Origin: Cladocopium goreaui
Lineage: Eukaryota > Sar > Dinophyceae > Suessiales > Symbiodiniaceae
Assembly: GCA_947184155.2 (NCBI GenBank)
Contig: CAMXCT020005101.1
Coordinates: 62,001 to 126,000, forward strand
DNA: 64,000 bases
Direction: 5' to 3'
Both the position numbers and the translations under genes were made by a program. Position 1 is the first letter of the stretch, and every line of letters begins with the position of its first letter. This document shows, piece after piece, positions 22,611 to 32,949 of the stretch. The notes below the pieces were generated by a model. The model made no database searches, was not told where the DNA came from, and saw nothing but the letters and a program-made list of their open reading frames with translations.

Positions 22611-23240
22611 ATGCTGCAAGATCAGCAAGACTGGAGGAAGATCAGGAATCTCATGGAATCTCCGTGGTGGCACATCCCATTCCATGATTTGGCCATCAGA
22701 AGTGGCGGTCACATTGCTGCATCAGCCTGGTACCTGCAAGGTACTTTGGCAGCACAGAGAACTTTTTTTTGCTGTGCATTAAAGGGAGCAAGATTGCACT
22801 GATTGTTCCTTGAGCTAGATGTTGATCCCATCAAAGATCATCACAGCACATTGAGCAGCATCAAACAATACTAATACTAACCACTCTTGTGTGCAAAGCA
22901 TCCCTGGCATTCCCTGGCCAAGTTTGAAAATGACATGAAACACGACCTGAAAGAGTCCGGAAATCGGTGGCATCTAATTGACATCCTTGTTGGATTTGTT
23001 GGTCTTCAAACGTCTTTAACACTTGGGTCCTTGGGTCCACGAATCAACAAGTCGAAAGCAGCACAATTTGAAGATGTGACGCCCTTTCCAGGACTCGGCC
23101 ACGATGATCACGATGGGATGCGGTTGAAGCAGGAGCTGCTTTGTCCACAGGCTCTCCAGGTGTTGCTTGAGACTTCACTGCAGTCACGTGTGGAGGACAT
23201 TGCCAAGACAGCTGCAAAGTGCTCAAACAAAAAATGCTGA
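22611..23240 (+). CDS. Small unknown gene, three exon-like pieces
   Basis: It starts at an ATG only 9 bases after the stop of the pseudouridine synthase. About 22611-22738 contains WWHIPFHDLAIRSGGHIAA. About 22899-22964 contains HPWHSLAKFENDMKHDL. About 23050-23240 contains FEDVTPFPGLGHDDHDGMR and VLLETSLQSRVEDIAKTAAK, and ends in TGA at 23238-23240. The joints between pieces are not clean in phase, so the model is approximate. No family is recognised. The tail is helical and basic. Confidence 0.45.
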
Positions 23241-23398
23241 GACATGGTGTAATTCTTTGCATATTATTGCAAAACACGTAACATGCATCCCCCGCAAATT
23301 TGTTGTCAGCACCCCATGCTAATCTAAAACTTTCAGCACCTGAATCAACAAAGGCCAGAATTCATTCCAACTTAAGCCAAAAACCATTTCAACAACAG

Positions 23399-25111
23399 GC
23401 AGCGGTTTTCCAGCTACGAAAAGAGCGGCAAGACCTTTGAAAAAGCCGGGCTGTCACCTTGGGCCCCCCACGCTGATACCATCAGAAATTCAGCGCTTGG
23501 CATCCCAAAATGGATGCTTCACGACCTGCCATGGCGTTGCAAGCTCTTCAGGTTGCACAGGCCATTGGATATTTTGAGTTTCAACCGTGGAATATCTTGC
23601 CATCTCTAGTTTTCCTTCCGTACATTGCACGTTCTATGCTTCACATTCCTTGTTGCAGAAAGACCATCCTGTGCACACATCCCATTTTGGTTGGTTATTT
23701 TGGTTACTTTATTCATATTCATACCGTCTTGGTTGCTTCATTCATCCCATTTTTGCTGAGTCATCTGAGTCATTCCACCCATTTTCGTTCGTCCCCTTGA
23801 CCTGAGGCACCGAGGCCGAAAGCCAGGCCTGAAAGGCAGCCTGTGCCGAGGAGTCTTGCGCCATTGACCTTGGCATCCTCTGCTGTAATCTCTGCCGGCT
23901 GGCCAGGGAGAAACTGCTTAAAGGCCTGAGAGCAAGCCTGAAGTGTTTCACAGATCCTGACAAAGTGACCTGAGTTGCTGAATTGAATACAGACAAAGCA
24001 TGACAAAGCTGTTTGAAGACTGAAGATTTCGCTGAACTGACCATGACATCAAGCCATACCAAGCCAGATTGATGCCTGCCTCAACACACCAGGCTCAGTG
24101 CAGGTCTGCTGTTCGCAGATCTGCAGCTACAGTTGCTCCTTGAACAAATTAAATGACTGTGATTGACTGTGTGCTTTGTCACAACAGTGTTGCTGTGCAT
24201 GCAGATTCAATGTCAATCTGCTTGGTTGTCACAAACTCACAGAAAACTGATTCGTTCCGGTGGCGGAATGGTCCTTTTAATGGTGAAATGCACAGATGAC
24301 TTGACACAGAGGCAACAATCGGAAACGATCCGTGCACAACCCACGGCCAGTGAGGTCAAAGAGGTGAAAGAAGTCAAGGACGAGTTGAGAGGCGAGGTCA
24401 AAAGGCCAATCGAAGGCGATGTGATCGCGAAGCCATTTGGTTGCATTGGTCTCAGCCAGAAATCATTCAAAATCATCCAAAATGCAGCATTTTCCAATCA
24501 GAAATCCAAAGAAGGACCAACGTTCTGACTTTTGCGAGGAAACGATGGGAAAGAAGGAGAACTCACTTAAGTGTACTTACTTGCATTTGTGTGAAAGACA
24601 GACACAAGCTGGCACCAGGTTTGACCATGGCTGCCTGGTCATGTGGCTGCTACCACAACAAGCCTTACAGTCACTTGCCATCCGAAGATCTCACGGGGTC
24701 TTTCCCAGCGGATGTCAGGTTTTCACGCTGCTGGTTTCAACGACAAATCCACAGACCAGGTGTCTTGCTGTCTTGCTTCAATGACCATCCCCTATTTCCC
24801 CTGATTGTCTCAAATATCAACAGAATCACACCATGGAGGGATACCGGGATACCGCATTTCTAACCCAAAAATCATAGGTGTTGGTGACATATCCCAGTAA
24901 ATATCCCAGTACTATCCAGTACTTCTCATCATTGTTCCATCATTTTTCCCAGGGATCCGCTACAACATCCCTCTGTTGGGTCGCCATCGCCAGCCCGATG
25001 CAGGTTGGCGACCTGGCTGAGTGAATGGGAAGGCGAAGCCTTCGGAAATCAAGAGACCAACTTCTGGCGTCAACGAATGATCGTGGTACCTCGACGGCGT
25101 CTTTATCTTTA
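23399..25111 (+). CDS. Unknown protein, four exon-like pieces
   Basis: Pieces: about 23399-23612, with FEKAGLSPWAPHADTIR and LPWRCKLFRLHRPLDIL; about 24300-24432, acidic and basic with SEVKEVKEVKDELRGEVK; about 24602-24717, with SCGCYHNKPYSHLPSEDL; about 24951-25111, with LATWLSEWEGEAFGNQ and an ending in TAA. All have coding-like composition on the + strand. They may belong to more than one gene. I recognise no domain. Confidence 0.35.
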
Positions 25112-25790
25112 ATATGTTTCTATTAGATGGGATTTTCGATGGGAATTGAATGGGGGTTTAGTGTGATTTTAATATATTTTTGGGTTTAGTGATGTTTAGT
25201 GTGATTTAATGATTAGAATGGGAATATATGGGAATTCTCTGTGATTCCAATGGATTTCTGTCAGATTTTCATAGATATTTTCTAATGGGATTTCCTGGGA
25301 TCAACGCTCCAAAATTGCCATTTTTCCCTCAGAGGCCATGAAGAGCCGTCTGGAAAAATTGGCCTTTGATCCTGGAGCTTGGGCTGCACATCATCGACTT
25401 GTGGAACATCTAAGGAACATGTGGAACTGCCTTGTGATCTAGGGGAATTGGATGGAATTCGATGTTTAGAATTACTATGAATGACTTCGCTTAGCCACAA
25501 GATGAGTGGATGTTGGGCAGATCCAGTGTGAATTCAGGCTCTGAAGCTGGTGACGAAGCACCGTTTCAGGTCTACTCAGTCCACAATTCGACCTTTGGCC
25601 ATTCAGAGACCACACAGTTTTGCAGAGTTTACCCGGTTTACCGGTTTACCCGAAAGGATTCGAAAGGTGGATAGTACGCATTGCAGATCTGAGTCTTGAA
25701 GATTGTGCATCCAATCTGCGGTGAACAAAGTGGATACGGAATGATCGCAGATTCACAGGCTACTAGGTGCATATGGTGCATGAACAAGGC
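25112..25790 (+). other. Mostly non-coding; one possible exon
   Basis: A+T-rich DNA with repeated ttta/gtgat words. An open piece at about 25336-25430 reads SRLEKLAFDPGAWAAHHRL and could be an exon. Nothing else was seen. Confidence 0.35.
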
Positions 25791-25792
25791 TC

Positions 25793-27755
25793 TTGGATGC
25801 TCTTGGCCGCCCTGCTCAGGAGCAATTCGAGCAAACCGTTGGCGGTCGCAATGGCACTCTGGCTGAACATACTGCTGACAGAGCCAAATCTGCAGTCCCG
25901 GAATCTCAGTTGGTGCATGGTGACATGGTGGCTTCGCCAAGGTATCTACGAGGTCCTTCAACCTGGAACCATTGACCGCTTTGCATTTAGACCACATCGT
26001 GAACAGTCCCGAGCCACAATCAAAAGGGTGCCTGGGCTGCCTTGGCCGAGCTTGAAATGGCATGTCTCTTGAGGTGTACAAATCTGAAAGAATCTGAAAG
26101 ATGTTCTTGAGGTTTGGCGCTACACTCCTTCAAGGATTGGTACAGCGGGCTGCTATGAGCAAGCAGGCCAATGCTTTCCGTTGCCTGACACCGATTGCAA
26201 GTACGGAATTTGAGACATTCATAGTCAATCGAAAAGAGTCCAAAAGAGCCAATACCAGTGCCGCTGCAATTCCCATGTTGTTCTGCATCATCCAATCATG
26301 AAGTTGTCCGAGCAATAACAGTTCGAAGACAAGCGCACCACTAGCAACTACCAAAAATGATCGGACGATGCTCAATGGTTCCAGAACAATCAATGACAAC
26401 ATTCTCATGTGACAAAGCACAGTGCAACAGTGTCCTAATTTCATATTTTTTAAAATAGGAATCTGATTAGAACAGGATTTGGCCCGGACAGGTCTTGGTC
26501 ATTGAACCTCAATCACCTGGCCTCGAAGCGTACTTCACACGACTGGGCTTCAGACACATCAAGGACAGATTCACAGTTCGAGACTTGGAGGGAGCTCTTG
26601 GACCAGTGTTGATCAGGTGATGCAATTTGGCACGTTACGAATTGGCCACTGGCTGGATTGACTATAGTTTACTCAGGATGATTGTTTGCAGACTGAAACA
26701 TGACTTGAACAAAAAATTGAACAACCCCATTTTTCTAACAGAGAGATGGGATTCAACGGCAAGCCAGGCAACCCCAAAGGGATTGTGGATCCAGCTGCAC
26801 TTCAGCCAGGAGGTGGATCCGTATCTTTGGATCCCTTCTGGACCACTGGACCAAGAGGTATCTCTGCGTTATGTTCTGCTGGAAGATGCTGACCATGAGA
26901 GGCCCAATTTGAGATGGCTTTCTTCTGGAGTCACATGCTCTTGTGAAATCTTGTGCATGCATGTTGAAGGAAGTTGAACCCTTGTACTGCCAGTACTGCC
27001 ACAGTTTTTTTTTTTGTGTGTCCTGTTTTGGTGTTTGTTGTGGTACCATTGCTGACAAGATTTGTTTCACTTGTTTTCCCTTCCTTTTCCTTCCTTTTCC
27101 AAGAGTCACGCAAGCTGGCGATAGCTGGCTTGCAGGCTGTTGGCAGCATTCAAGCGACCTCCAGAGTGGACGGGTGTGACTGAGCAGTTCTATATGGCCT
27201 CGCGACAGGCAGGGATTCTCGGATCCACCTGCCGTCCAAAGGATCACATCCGTGGAGCAGATGTGCAGAAGAGCAATGACACTGCAATATATATAGAGGC
27301 ACTGACTGCAAGGCTTTGGATTCTTGATATCATTGATATCCATTGGTATCCATTGATATCCATTGATACAGTATCCATTGATATCCATTGGGTCCATTGA
27401 TATCCATTGATATCCATTGATATCCATTGATATCCATTGATATCCATTGATATCCATTGATATCCATTGATATCCATTGATATCCATTGATATCCATTGA
27501 TATCCATTGATATCCATTGATATCCTTGATCCTCAATGGATTACGTTTCTCACTCTTGATCAGAGATGGCAAGTCAGCCCAAGAGCTCAGATTTGCTACA
27601 GGACACTTCCTCTCTGGATGTCTTGGCCCTTTTCACATGCAGCCGCGCTACTTACCGCCGTGGATTTGCACGGAGAATGCGACGAGAGAAGCCCAGTGCC
27701 CCATACAAGGCAGGGATTCAGGCACTTGAAACCTCGCTACTGCTCATGTTAGCTT
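25793..27755 (+). CDS. Unknown protein, several exon-like pieces
   Basis: Pieces: about 25793-25941, with AEHTADRAKSAVPESQLVHG, then a GT; 26480-26617, with LEAYFTRLGFRHIKDRFTV, then GTGATG; 26746-26858, with FNGKPGNPKGIVDPAALQPG, then AG|GT; about 27125-27290, with RPPEWTGVTEQFYMASRQ; about 27560-27730, with FATGHFLSGCLGPFHMQPRY, ending at TGA. The second resembles the end of a GNAT acetyltransferase fold (a Tyr-Phe-x-x-Leu-Gly-Phe turn), which is only a hint. The 10-bp array at 27401-27520 lies between the last two pieces. Confidence 0.4.
27332..27527 (+). repeat. 10-bp tandem array (tatccattga)
   Basis: Twelve perfect copies at 27401-27520, with diverged copies from 27332 and one after. 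The frames read from it on the minus strand are repeats of a short peptide and are artefacts. Confidence 0.97.
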
Positions 27756-27894
27756 CAAAGAGCATGGGAAATCAGCCCATGTCATATAGGATCATATAAG
27801 AATATAATAGAATATATCAGATCCATTGGGTCCCATAAGAAATGGCTCAGTTTTCTGATGCTTTATAGGTAGCAAAAATACCGCTACCCTTGAG

Positions 27895-28020
27895 ACATCC
27901 AACAGGTGGACGTTGTCGAAGAAGTCGATCTCTCGGAGATCATGGCCATCATGCGAAGCCCTGAGAAGTTGGAGGAGGCCAGATACATTGACCATGTGGA
28001 GATTACTTTAATTGATGGTA
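27895..28020 (+). CDS. Exon of an unknown acidic protein
   Basis: An open frame with VDVVEEVDLSEIMAIM and LEEARYIDHVEITL is strongly coding-like and amphipathic. It is followed by A+T-rich intron-like DNA. Its neighbours are not identified. Confidence 0.45.
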
Positions 28021-28534
28021 AAATACATGTAAAATCATGTAAATACATGATCTGTGTAGATATACTATATATATATATTATATGATATACTGTATATTGT
28101 ATCTTTAACATATTGATGTTTTTTGAGAAAAAGGTAGATCTATTTAATTGATACATGATCTGTAGATAATATGTATATATATATATATTATATATTTCGT
28201 TAATTTTGTTGGGAAAGAGGCAGATCGAGTGTTTACGAGCAAATGGTGGGTTCACTGTAGGCGCTCATACCCATACTGTCACATACACGATGGAATCATA
28301 TGAGTCATATATGTATAGCGTGGCAAACCCACGAATAAGAAGCCATCCCCAATTTCAACAGTTGTTTAGGTTGAAAAACATGGGAAAAAACCTGCACCCA
28401 AGTGGAGGTTTATTGCACCGGTGTATTGTTGTTGGTTTTGCCTCATCAATCTGTTGTTGTAATTTGTTTGCCATCATATTTTTTTCTCATCACTGGGTTG
28501 GTTAAAGGGAAACATCAGGAAGCCGAACTATGGA

Positions 28535-28720
28535 TGTTACCATGGTGAAATGTATTAAAATGACTAATTGAATATGGATTTTTACCATGGTAAAATGATG
28601 TAACATGTCCCATTTTGGTCATTTAACATTGTACCATGGTAAAATGTCCCATTGAACATTGGTTTCCCATTGATTTCCAATTGATTTCCAATTGATTTCC
28701 CATTAAATATGGTCATTTCA
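28535..28720 (+). repeat. Palindrome-rich element (ttaccatggtaaaat words) with an 11-bp repeat
   Basis: Three words centred on the palindrome ccatgg, each with flanks of the ttaccatggtaaaat type, lie at about 28538, 28586 and 28632. Then comes a short 11-base tandem of ttgatttccaa at 28670-28705. The first part can fold. Confidence 0.7.
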
Positions 28721-28739
28721 ATAAGCCCCACCCCAGCAA

Positions 28740-31010
28740 TGACAACGCCAGGTGAGCTGGGCTTCTGCTGAGGGCTTCGGTCAGGGGCCTTGGACCTCGC
28801 TGCCAGGGAACTTCTCTGGCGTGGGCCGCTGCAGCGCCTTGGCCAAAAATCCATCAAAACCCCCAAAGATCCCGTGGTTTATCATGGTTGATCATCATCA
28901 ATGGGAATTTCAGGATCCTAAAATAGAGGTACGTTAGTACCATATAAGATATATAAGGCCATATTTTCTGGGGAAATTCCCACTGATCATCATGTTCTGA
29001 CTTGAAATGGCCATTCTTGGGCGAATTTTCCCATTTGAAATCTTAGCCAGGATGGAAATGGATGGAAATGGGATATATACACTGATCCATTTCCAGACAC
29101 AGCCACGACTTGGTCGGTTTGAGGTGTTTCACAGAAGGCCTTCCCACTGCCTGGCATCTTGTCTGAAGCTGTTCAGCAGCCAATTGCTTTGATTACATGA
29201 TCAGATTTCGCCAAGGTTCAGGTCGCGGTTGTTTCCATTTCACAGCTCCTGTGCAAACTGCCCAACCGTTTGGCAATTTTTGATGCTGCAAGGGATCCAC
29301 GGCCGAGGTTTACACCCATCTCTTGGCAAGATAGACTTTGTTGTAGAGTCACTGGAGTGGCAAATGAGGAGAGATCCCGCAACTCGCATGCACTTGGCAG
29401 CCAATCTGCCAGCTGCAAAGCAGTCGAGCAGCTGTATAATATCCTTCACAAAAAAACAGGAGAAGTATTCATATGTATTCATGAAGAAAGAGTCTTCTCA
29501 ATCTATTATTCCATATTATTCCATTATAATTCCATAATATTCCATATAATTCCATTACTATTATATTCCATTATTATTCCATTATATATATAATATTCCA
29601 CTGACTGTTTGAAATAAGCTCAACAGAAACCTAGCCGCTGGAGGTGTACTCCGTGTCGATCACCTGCACACTGGGTATCCTTGCAGAGGCTATGTGGGCA
29701 CCAGTGACTCACCCTTCAAAACAGAACCGCGTGTAATTTTACAATATATATATATATGTGATACATGGTGATTCAAATTGCCAAAGATTTGAATCCAGAT
29801 GCAAAAACATCACCATCTTCCAGATCCGATCGCGATGCCTTGTGTTTGTTTTGATTGTGTTGCAGGTGCTGGAAGTCGCAAGAGATTTCTTCAATACCTT
29901 CCGAATCCGAGCAGCTTTTCATCATAATCCTCTGGCCTGGGACATCGAGGTACGGAGATTTGTCGAATGATCAGATTCCTGGAATTCTTTGTCGATCCTC
30001 GAATGTCATCAAGAAAGTACCGGAGGAGAGGAGGTATGACATGAATATCATTGAATATCATTGAATATCATTGAATATCATTGAATATCATTGAATATCA
30101 TTGAATATCATTGAATATCATTGAATCTATAATTCCCAGCAATGATCCAATGATTTTAATGTACAGGTCACTAAAAAACAGTTGATTCATGTTGATTCAC
30201 AGTGTTTTTTTGATGTTTTTTGTATGTTTTTTGCCATGCGAAGCATGGATCCTAAAAATGTTGACAGGTGGTCCAGTCGGACGGGCTCGCATTAGCTTCC
30301 ATGGAGAGTCCACCGCTTCCAGGCACTGGCGATGTTGCCAATCTCTGGCAGTGGCAGTTGGATCAGCTGTGAATATATGTGAATATATATGTGAATATAT
30401 ATGTGAATATATATGTGAATATATATATATATGTGAATATCCTCAAGTTTCATCCATAGTGTCAATATGTTTGTCAATATGTTTGTCAATATGTTTGTCA
30501 ATATGTTTGTCAATATGTTTATCAATATGTTTGTCAATATTTGTCAATATTCCATGATACTCCATGTATTTTCATGGATCCATTTGCACCCCAGGACGTC
30601 CAACTCATGACTCCCAGGTGATGAGAAGAAGAGACCAGATGACCTGGACATCTTCTGATCGCCGTGTACGCCATGGATGCTGCAGTTGCTTACTGGTTTG
30701 CAGAAGCAATACCATCGTTCCCGCTACACTTTTTCCCAAGAAGAGGACAAGTGATACAAGTCTTAGATAGTCTTAGTGTATTCGAGCATGGCACATGTTC
30801 ACAAGCGTTGTCTCTGGTGAAGAACGAATTTAATCAATTTTACACTTCTTTACAAGATTTCGCAATCCTTGTAATTAGTGGCTGTGGTGACTTCTGAGTA
30901 GTGATCGTAGCGCAAAGCATCATTCAAGAATCGCACAGCTGGTTGTGAGACGTTTTAAGCTGCGCGCAACAAGATGTTGTGCTTGCCATAGCTTCGCCGC
31001 ATGAGCGAAA
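28740..31010 (+). CDS. Unknown gene region with scattered exons
   Basis: Coding-like pieces: about 29229-29440, with LHPSLGKIDFVVESLEW and LAANLPAAKQS; 29864-29950, with VLEVARDFFNTFRIRAAF, ending at a good GT; about 30266-30370, with LPGTGDVANLWQWQLDQ; about 30660-30770, with YAMDAAVAYWFAEAI. A further possible piece is at 28750-28865. Frames differ between pieces, as they would across introns. No family is recognised. The intervening DNA holds three tandem arrays. Confidence 0.3.
29500..29600 (+). repeat. Degenerate attcca-type repeat
   Basis: About eight irregular copies of a unit near ttccattata, spaced 10-14 bases apart. Confidence 0.7.
30041..30126 (+). repeat. 10-bp tandem array (ttgaatatca)
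   Basis: Seven perfect copies at 30051-30120 plus imperfect copies at each end. Confidence 0.95.
30370..30545 (+). repeat. Two adjoining 12-bp arrays
   Basis: First, gtgaatatatat copies at about 30370-30440. Then gtcaatatgttt copies at about 30461-30540 with one base variant. These are among the few arrays here with a 12-base rather than a 10-base period. Confidence 0.9.
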
Positions 31011-31560
31011 GAGTAGATCAGCTCAGTAGATCTCCATAGGATCTCCATGATCTCCGTCCCATTGGTGAAGTCCAAAGCACTTCGACCAAATTCTTCCCAG
31101 CTGGGAGCTGGCCATTTTTTTTTAGCGGTGAGCTGAGTCACCCAGCTACACCCACCAAGCTGCAGCACTGGTTGGGAAGCACGACACGGCAGACTTGCGC
31201 TTTGCCAAATGGTGTCGGATTGAAGCCAAATCCACAAGAATCCAAAAGAGGAAGAAGACCAGTGACTACACAGAATTACTTTGAGTGGAGCTGTTGATTA
31301 GTTTGCGTTTCCTCCATTCATGGCTCCCACTCACTTTCAAATCCATCTGCAGTGAGGATCAAAGATAGATTCACATGATTTACCAAAGTATAATCAGCAT
31401 ATTCAGCTGCAGTTGGTTTTTGTAAACTGAACGCATGTCGCATCGATAAAGATGTTGTGTAAGAATGTGTAAGATTCCATCTCAAGTGGAGCTAAGTGCA
31501 TAGGATTCCATAGATATCCAGATATCCATACTACCACATACTACCACTAGGCATCCACAG
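31011..31560 (+). other. Stretch without a recognisable gene
   Basis: No coding-like + strand frame. The minus-strand frame 30920-31237 has no motif and no supporting neighbour. Confidence 0.4.
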
Positions 31561-31563
31561 GTC

Positions 31564-31738
31564 ATGCCAGGTTTGGCTTCAAGCTGCCTTCGCCCAGCCG
31601 CGCAGCTTGATGTACAGAGCCAGTCAGAAGTCACCAAGTCAAACGTGACATCCTCAGACTGGGAACAGGATGCAATCCATCAAAGGCCTCCATCCGAAAC
31701 AAGTGATGCGAACATATCTGAGAAATATGTGATGTAAT
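31564..31738 (+). CDS. Exon of an unknown Ser/Gln-rich protein, running into a tandem array
   Basis: An open frame after an AG acceptor with LASSCLRPAAQLDVQSQSEV and DWEQDAIHQRPPSETSDAN. It reads straight to a TAA formed by the first copy of the gatgtaatat array. Either it ends in the array or a splice site lies just before it. Confidence 0.45.
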
Positions 31739-31878
31739 ATGATGTAATATGATGTAATATGATGTAATATGATGTAATATGATGTAATATGATGTAATAT
31801 GATGTAATATGATGTAATATGATGTAATATGATGTAATATGATGTAATATGATGTAATATGATGTAATATGATGTAAT
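31731..31878 (+). repeat. 10-bp tandem array (gatgtaatat, 14 copies)
   Basis: Fourteen perfect copies at 31731-31870 and a partial copy after, followed by A/T-rich DNA. Confidence 0.97.
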
Positions 31879-31879
31879 T

Positions 31880-32490
31880 ATGCGATATTATATGTATATT
31901 AACTATGATAATACAATATATTTTATTATAGTATAGTATAGTGAGAAGTCAGAATGAAACGGGATACATTGGGATATATTAAGATTATAAAGCCAACTAT
32001 ATCTGGGTCTGTCTGGACAAAAGGGTAGACAGTGGTATACCCCCAGTTCATTGCCATTTTTATAGGGAAAATGATGATATAACCAGTAGATGGAATAGAC
32101 TACCCACTTTTGTGAATGTTCATCAGAGATTCACTGCAATTAGAAGATATGACTAAGATATGTGCATCATGAAGTGAGAAAGGTTGTGCTGGGGTCCTGT
32201 GGTCAGACAAGATAATGCATGTGCACTTTGTCCTTCATGGTTGATGTGTTCCAGAAGTGAATTAGCAATGATCTGCAAGCATTGCATCGTTGAGTCTTTG
32301 AGACCTCCGATTCTGATCAATTCAGTCGCGCATGAGACAAGCAGGGACAAGCTACATACAAGCTGCATAGCCTTGATTTTTCAAAAGCTTGTCCATCGCT
32401 CGCCGGTGCCCATTCCATTTTGGCTGCAGAGATCGTTTCACATGGGATCCGACAAATACACAAATACTTGCAAATACCATAAGATACTGC
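31880..32490 (+). other. Stretch without a recognisable gene
   Basis: A+T-rich to about 32150. After that come open frames on both strands (32184-32678 on +, 32153-32368 on -) that I could not support by motif. It may include short exons of the following gene. Confidence 0.35.
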
Positions 32491-32495
32491 AGATA

Positions 32496-32773
32496 TCCAG
32501 CTCAAACTTCAACTTAGCAGCTGGATCAAGCAACAAGCATCAGGGCCCTCGGTTGAAAGAGTTGCAGCATCAGTCCTTGAGAATCTTGCCATCCAGGTTG
32601 TTGTTGCCGAAGAGTTCAAACACATCACATCAACAGCTTTTGTCACCATGTCAATTCATCGCGTCCTGCGGTCTATAGATCCGGAAGTGGAAACTGAACA
32701 CTTCGAGGCTCAGATTGGTTCGCATGATTTTCTAGAAATGAACATCAGTGTCAAAGGGATGGAAATGTCATGA
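32496..32773 (+). CDS. Unknown protein, well-formed 3' exon
   Basis: About 92 codons open to a TGA at 32771-32773, containing VERVAASVLENLAIQVVVAE and SIHRVLRSIDPEVETEHFEA. Composition, hydrophobic spacing and the absence of low complexity all look like a folded alpha/beta protein. The overlapping frame at 32184-32678 has a poorer composition. No family is recognised. Confidence 0.5.
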
Positions 32774-32949
32774 AATGTCCATGTCTCCATGCGTGCTCCT
32801 TCTGCTAATTTTTGCAAAGTTGCGCCGTTTTTCTCCTGTTTTGGAGTGTTTCATGGCATTGGCATGATCCAAGCACATGTCAAACCATGGGTCATCATTT
32901 ATCATAATCATCATATTTATCATAGTCCCTTTGTACTTGCAGTATGGAC

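Noticed and set aside
23742..24062. Minus-strand 106-codon frame as a firm gene
   Set aside because: A different minus frame of the same DNA looks better, and + strand exons lie on both sides. It was kept only as a low-interest finding.
27244..27517. Minus-strand frames of repeating Met-Asp-Ile-Asn-Gly-Tyr-Gln-Trp peptides
   Set aside because: They are translations of the 10-bp tatccattga array. A 10-base unit gives a 10-residue peptide repeat by arithmetic, with no other coding evidence.
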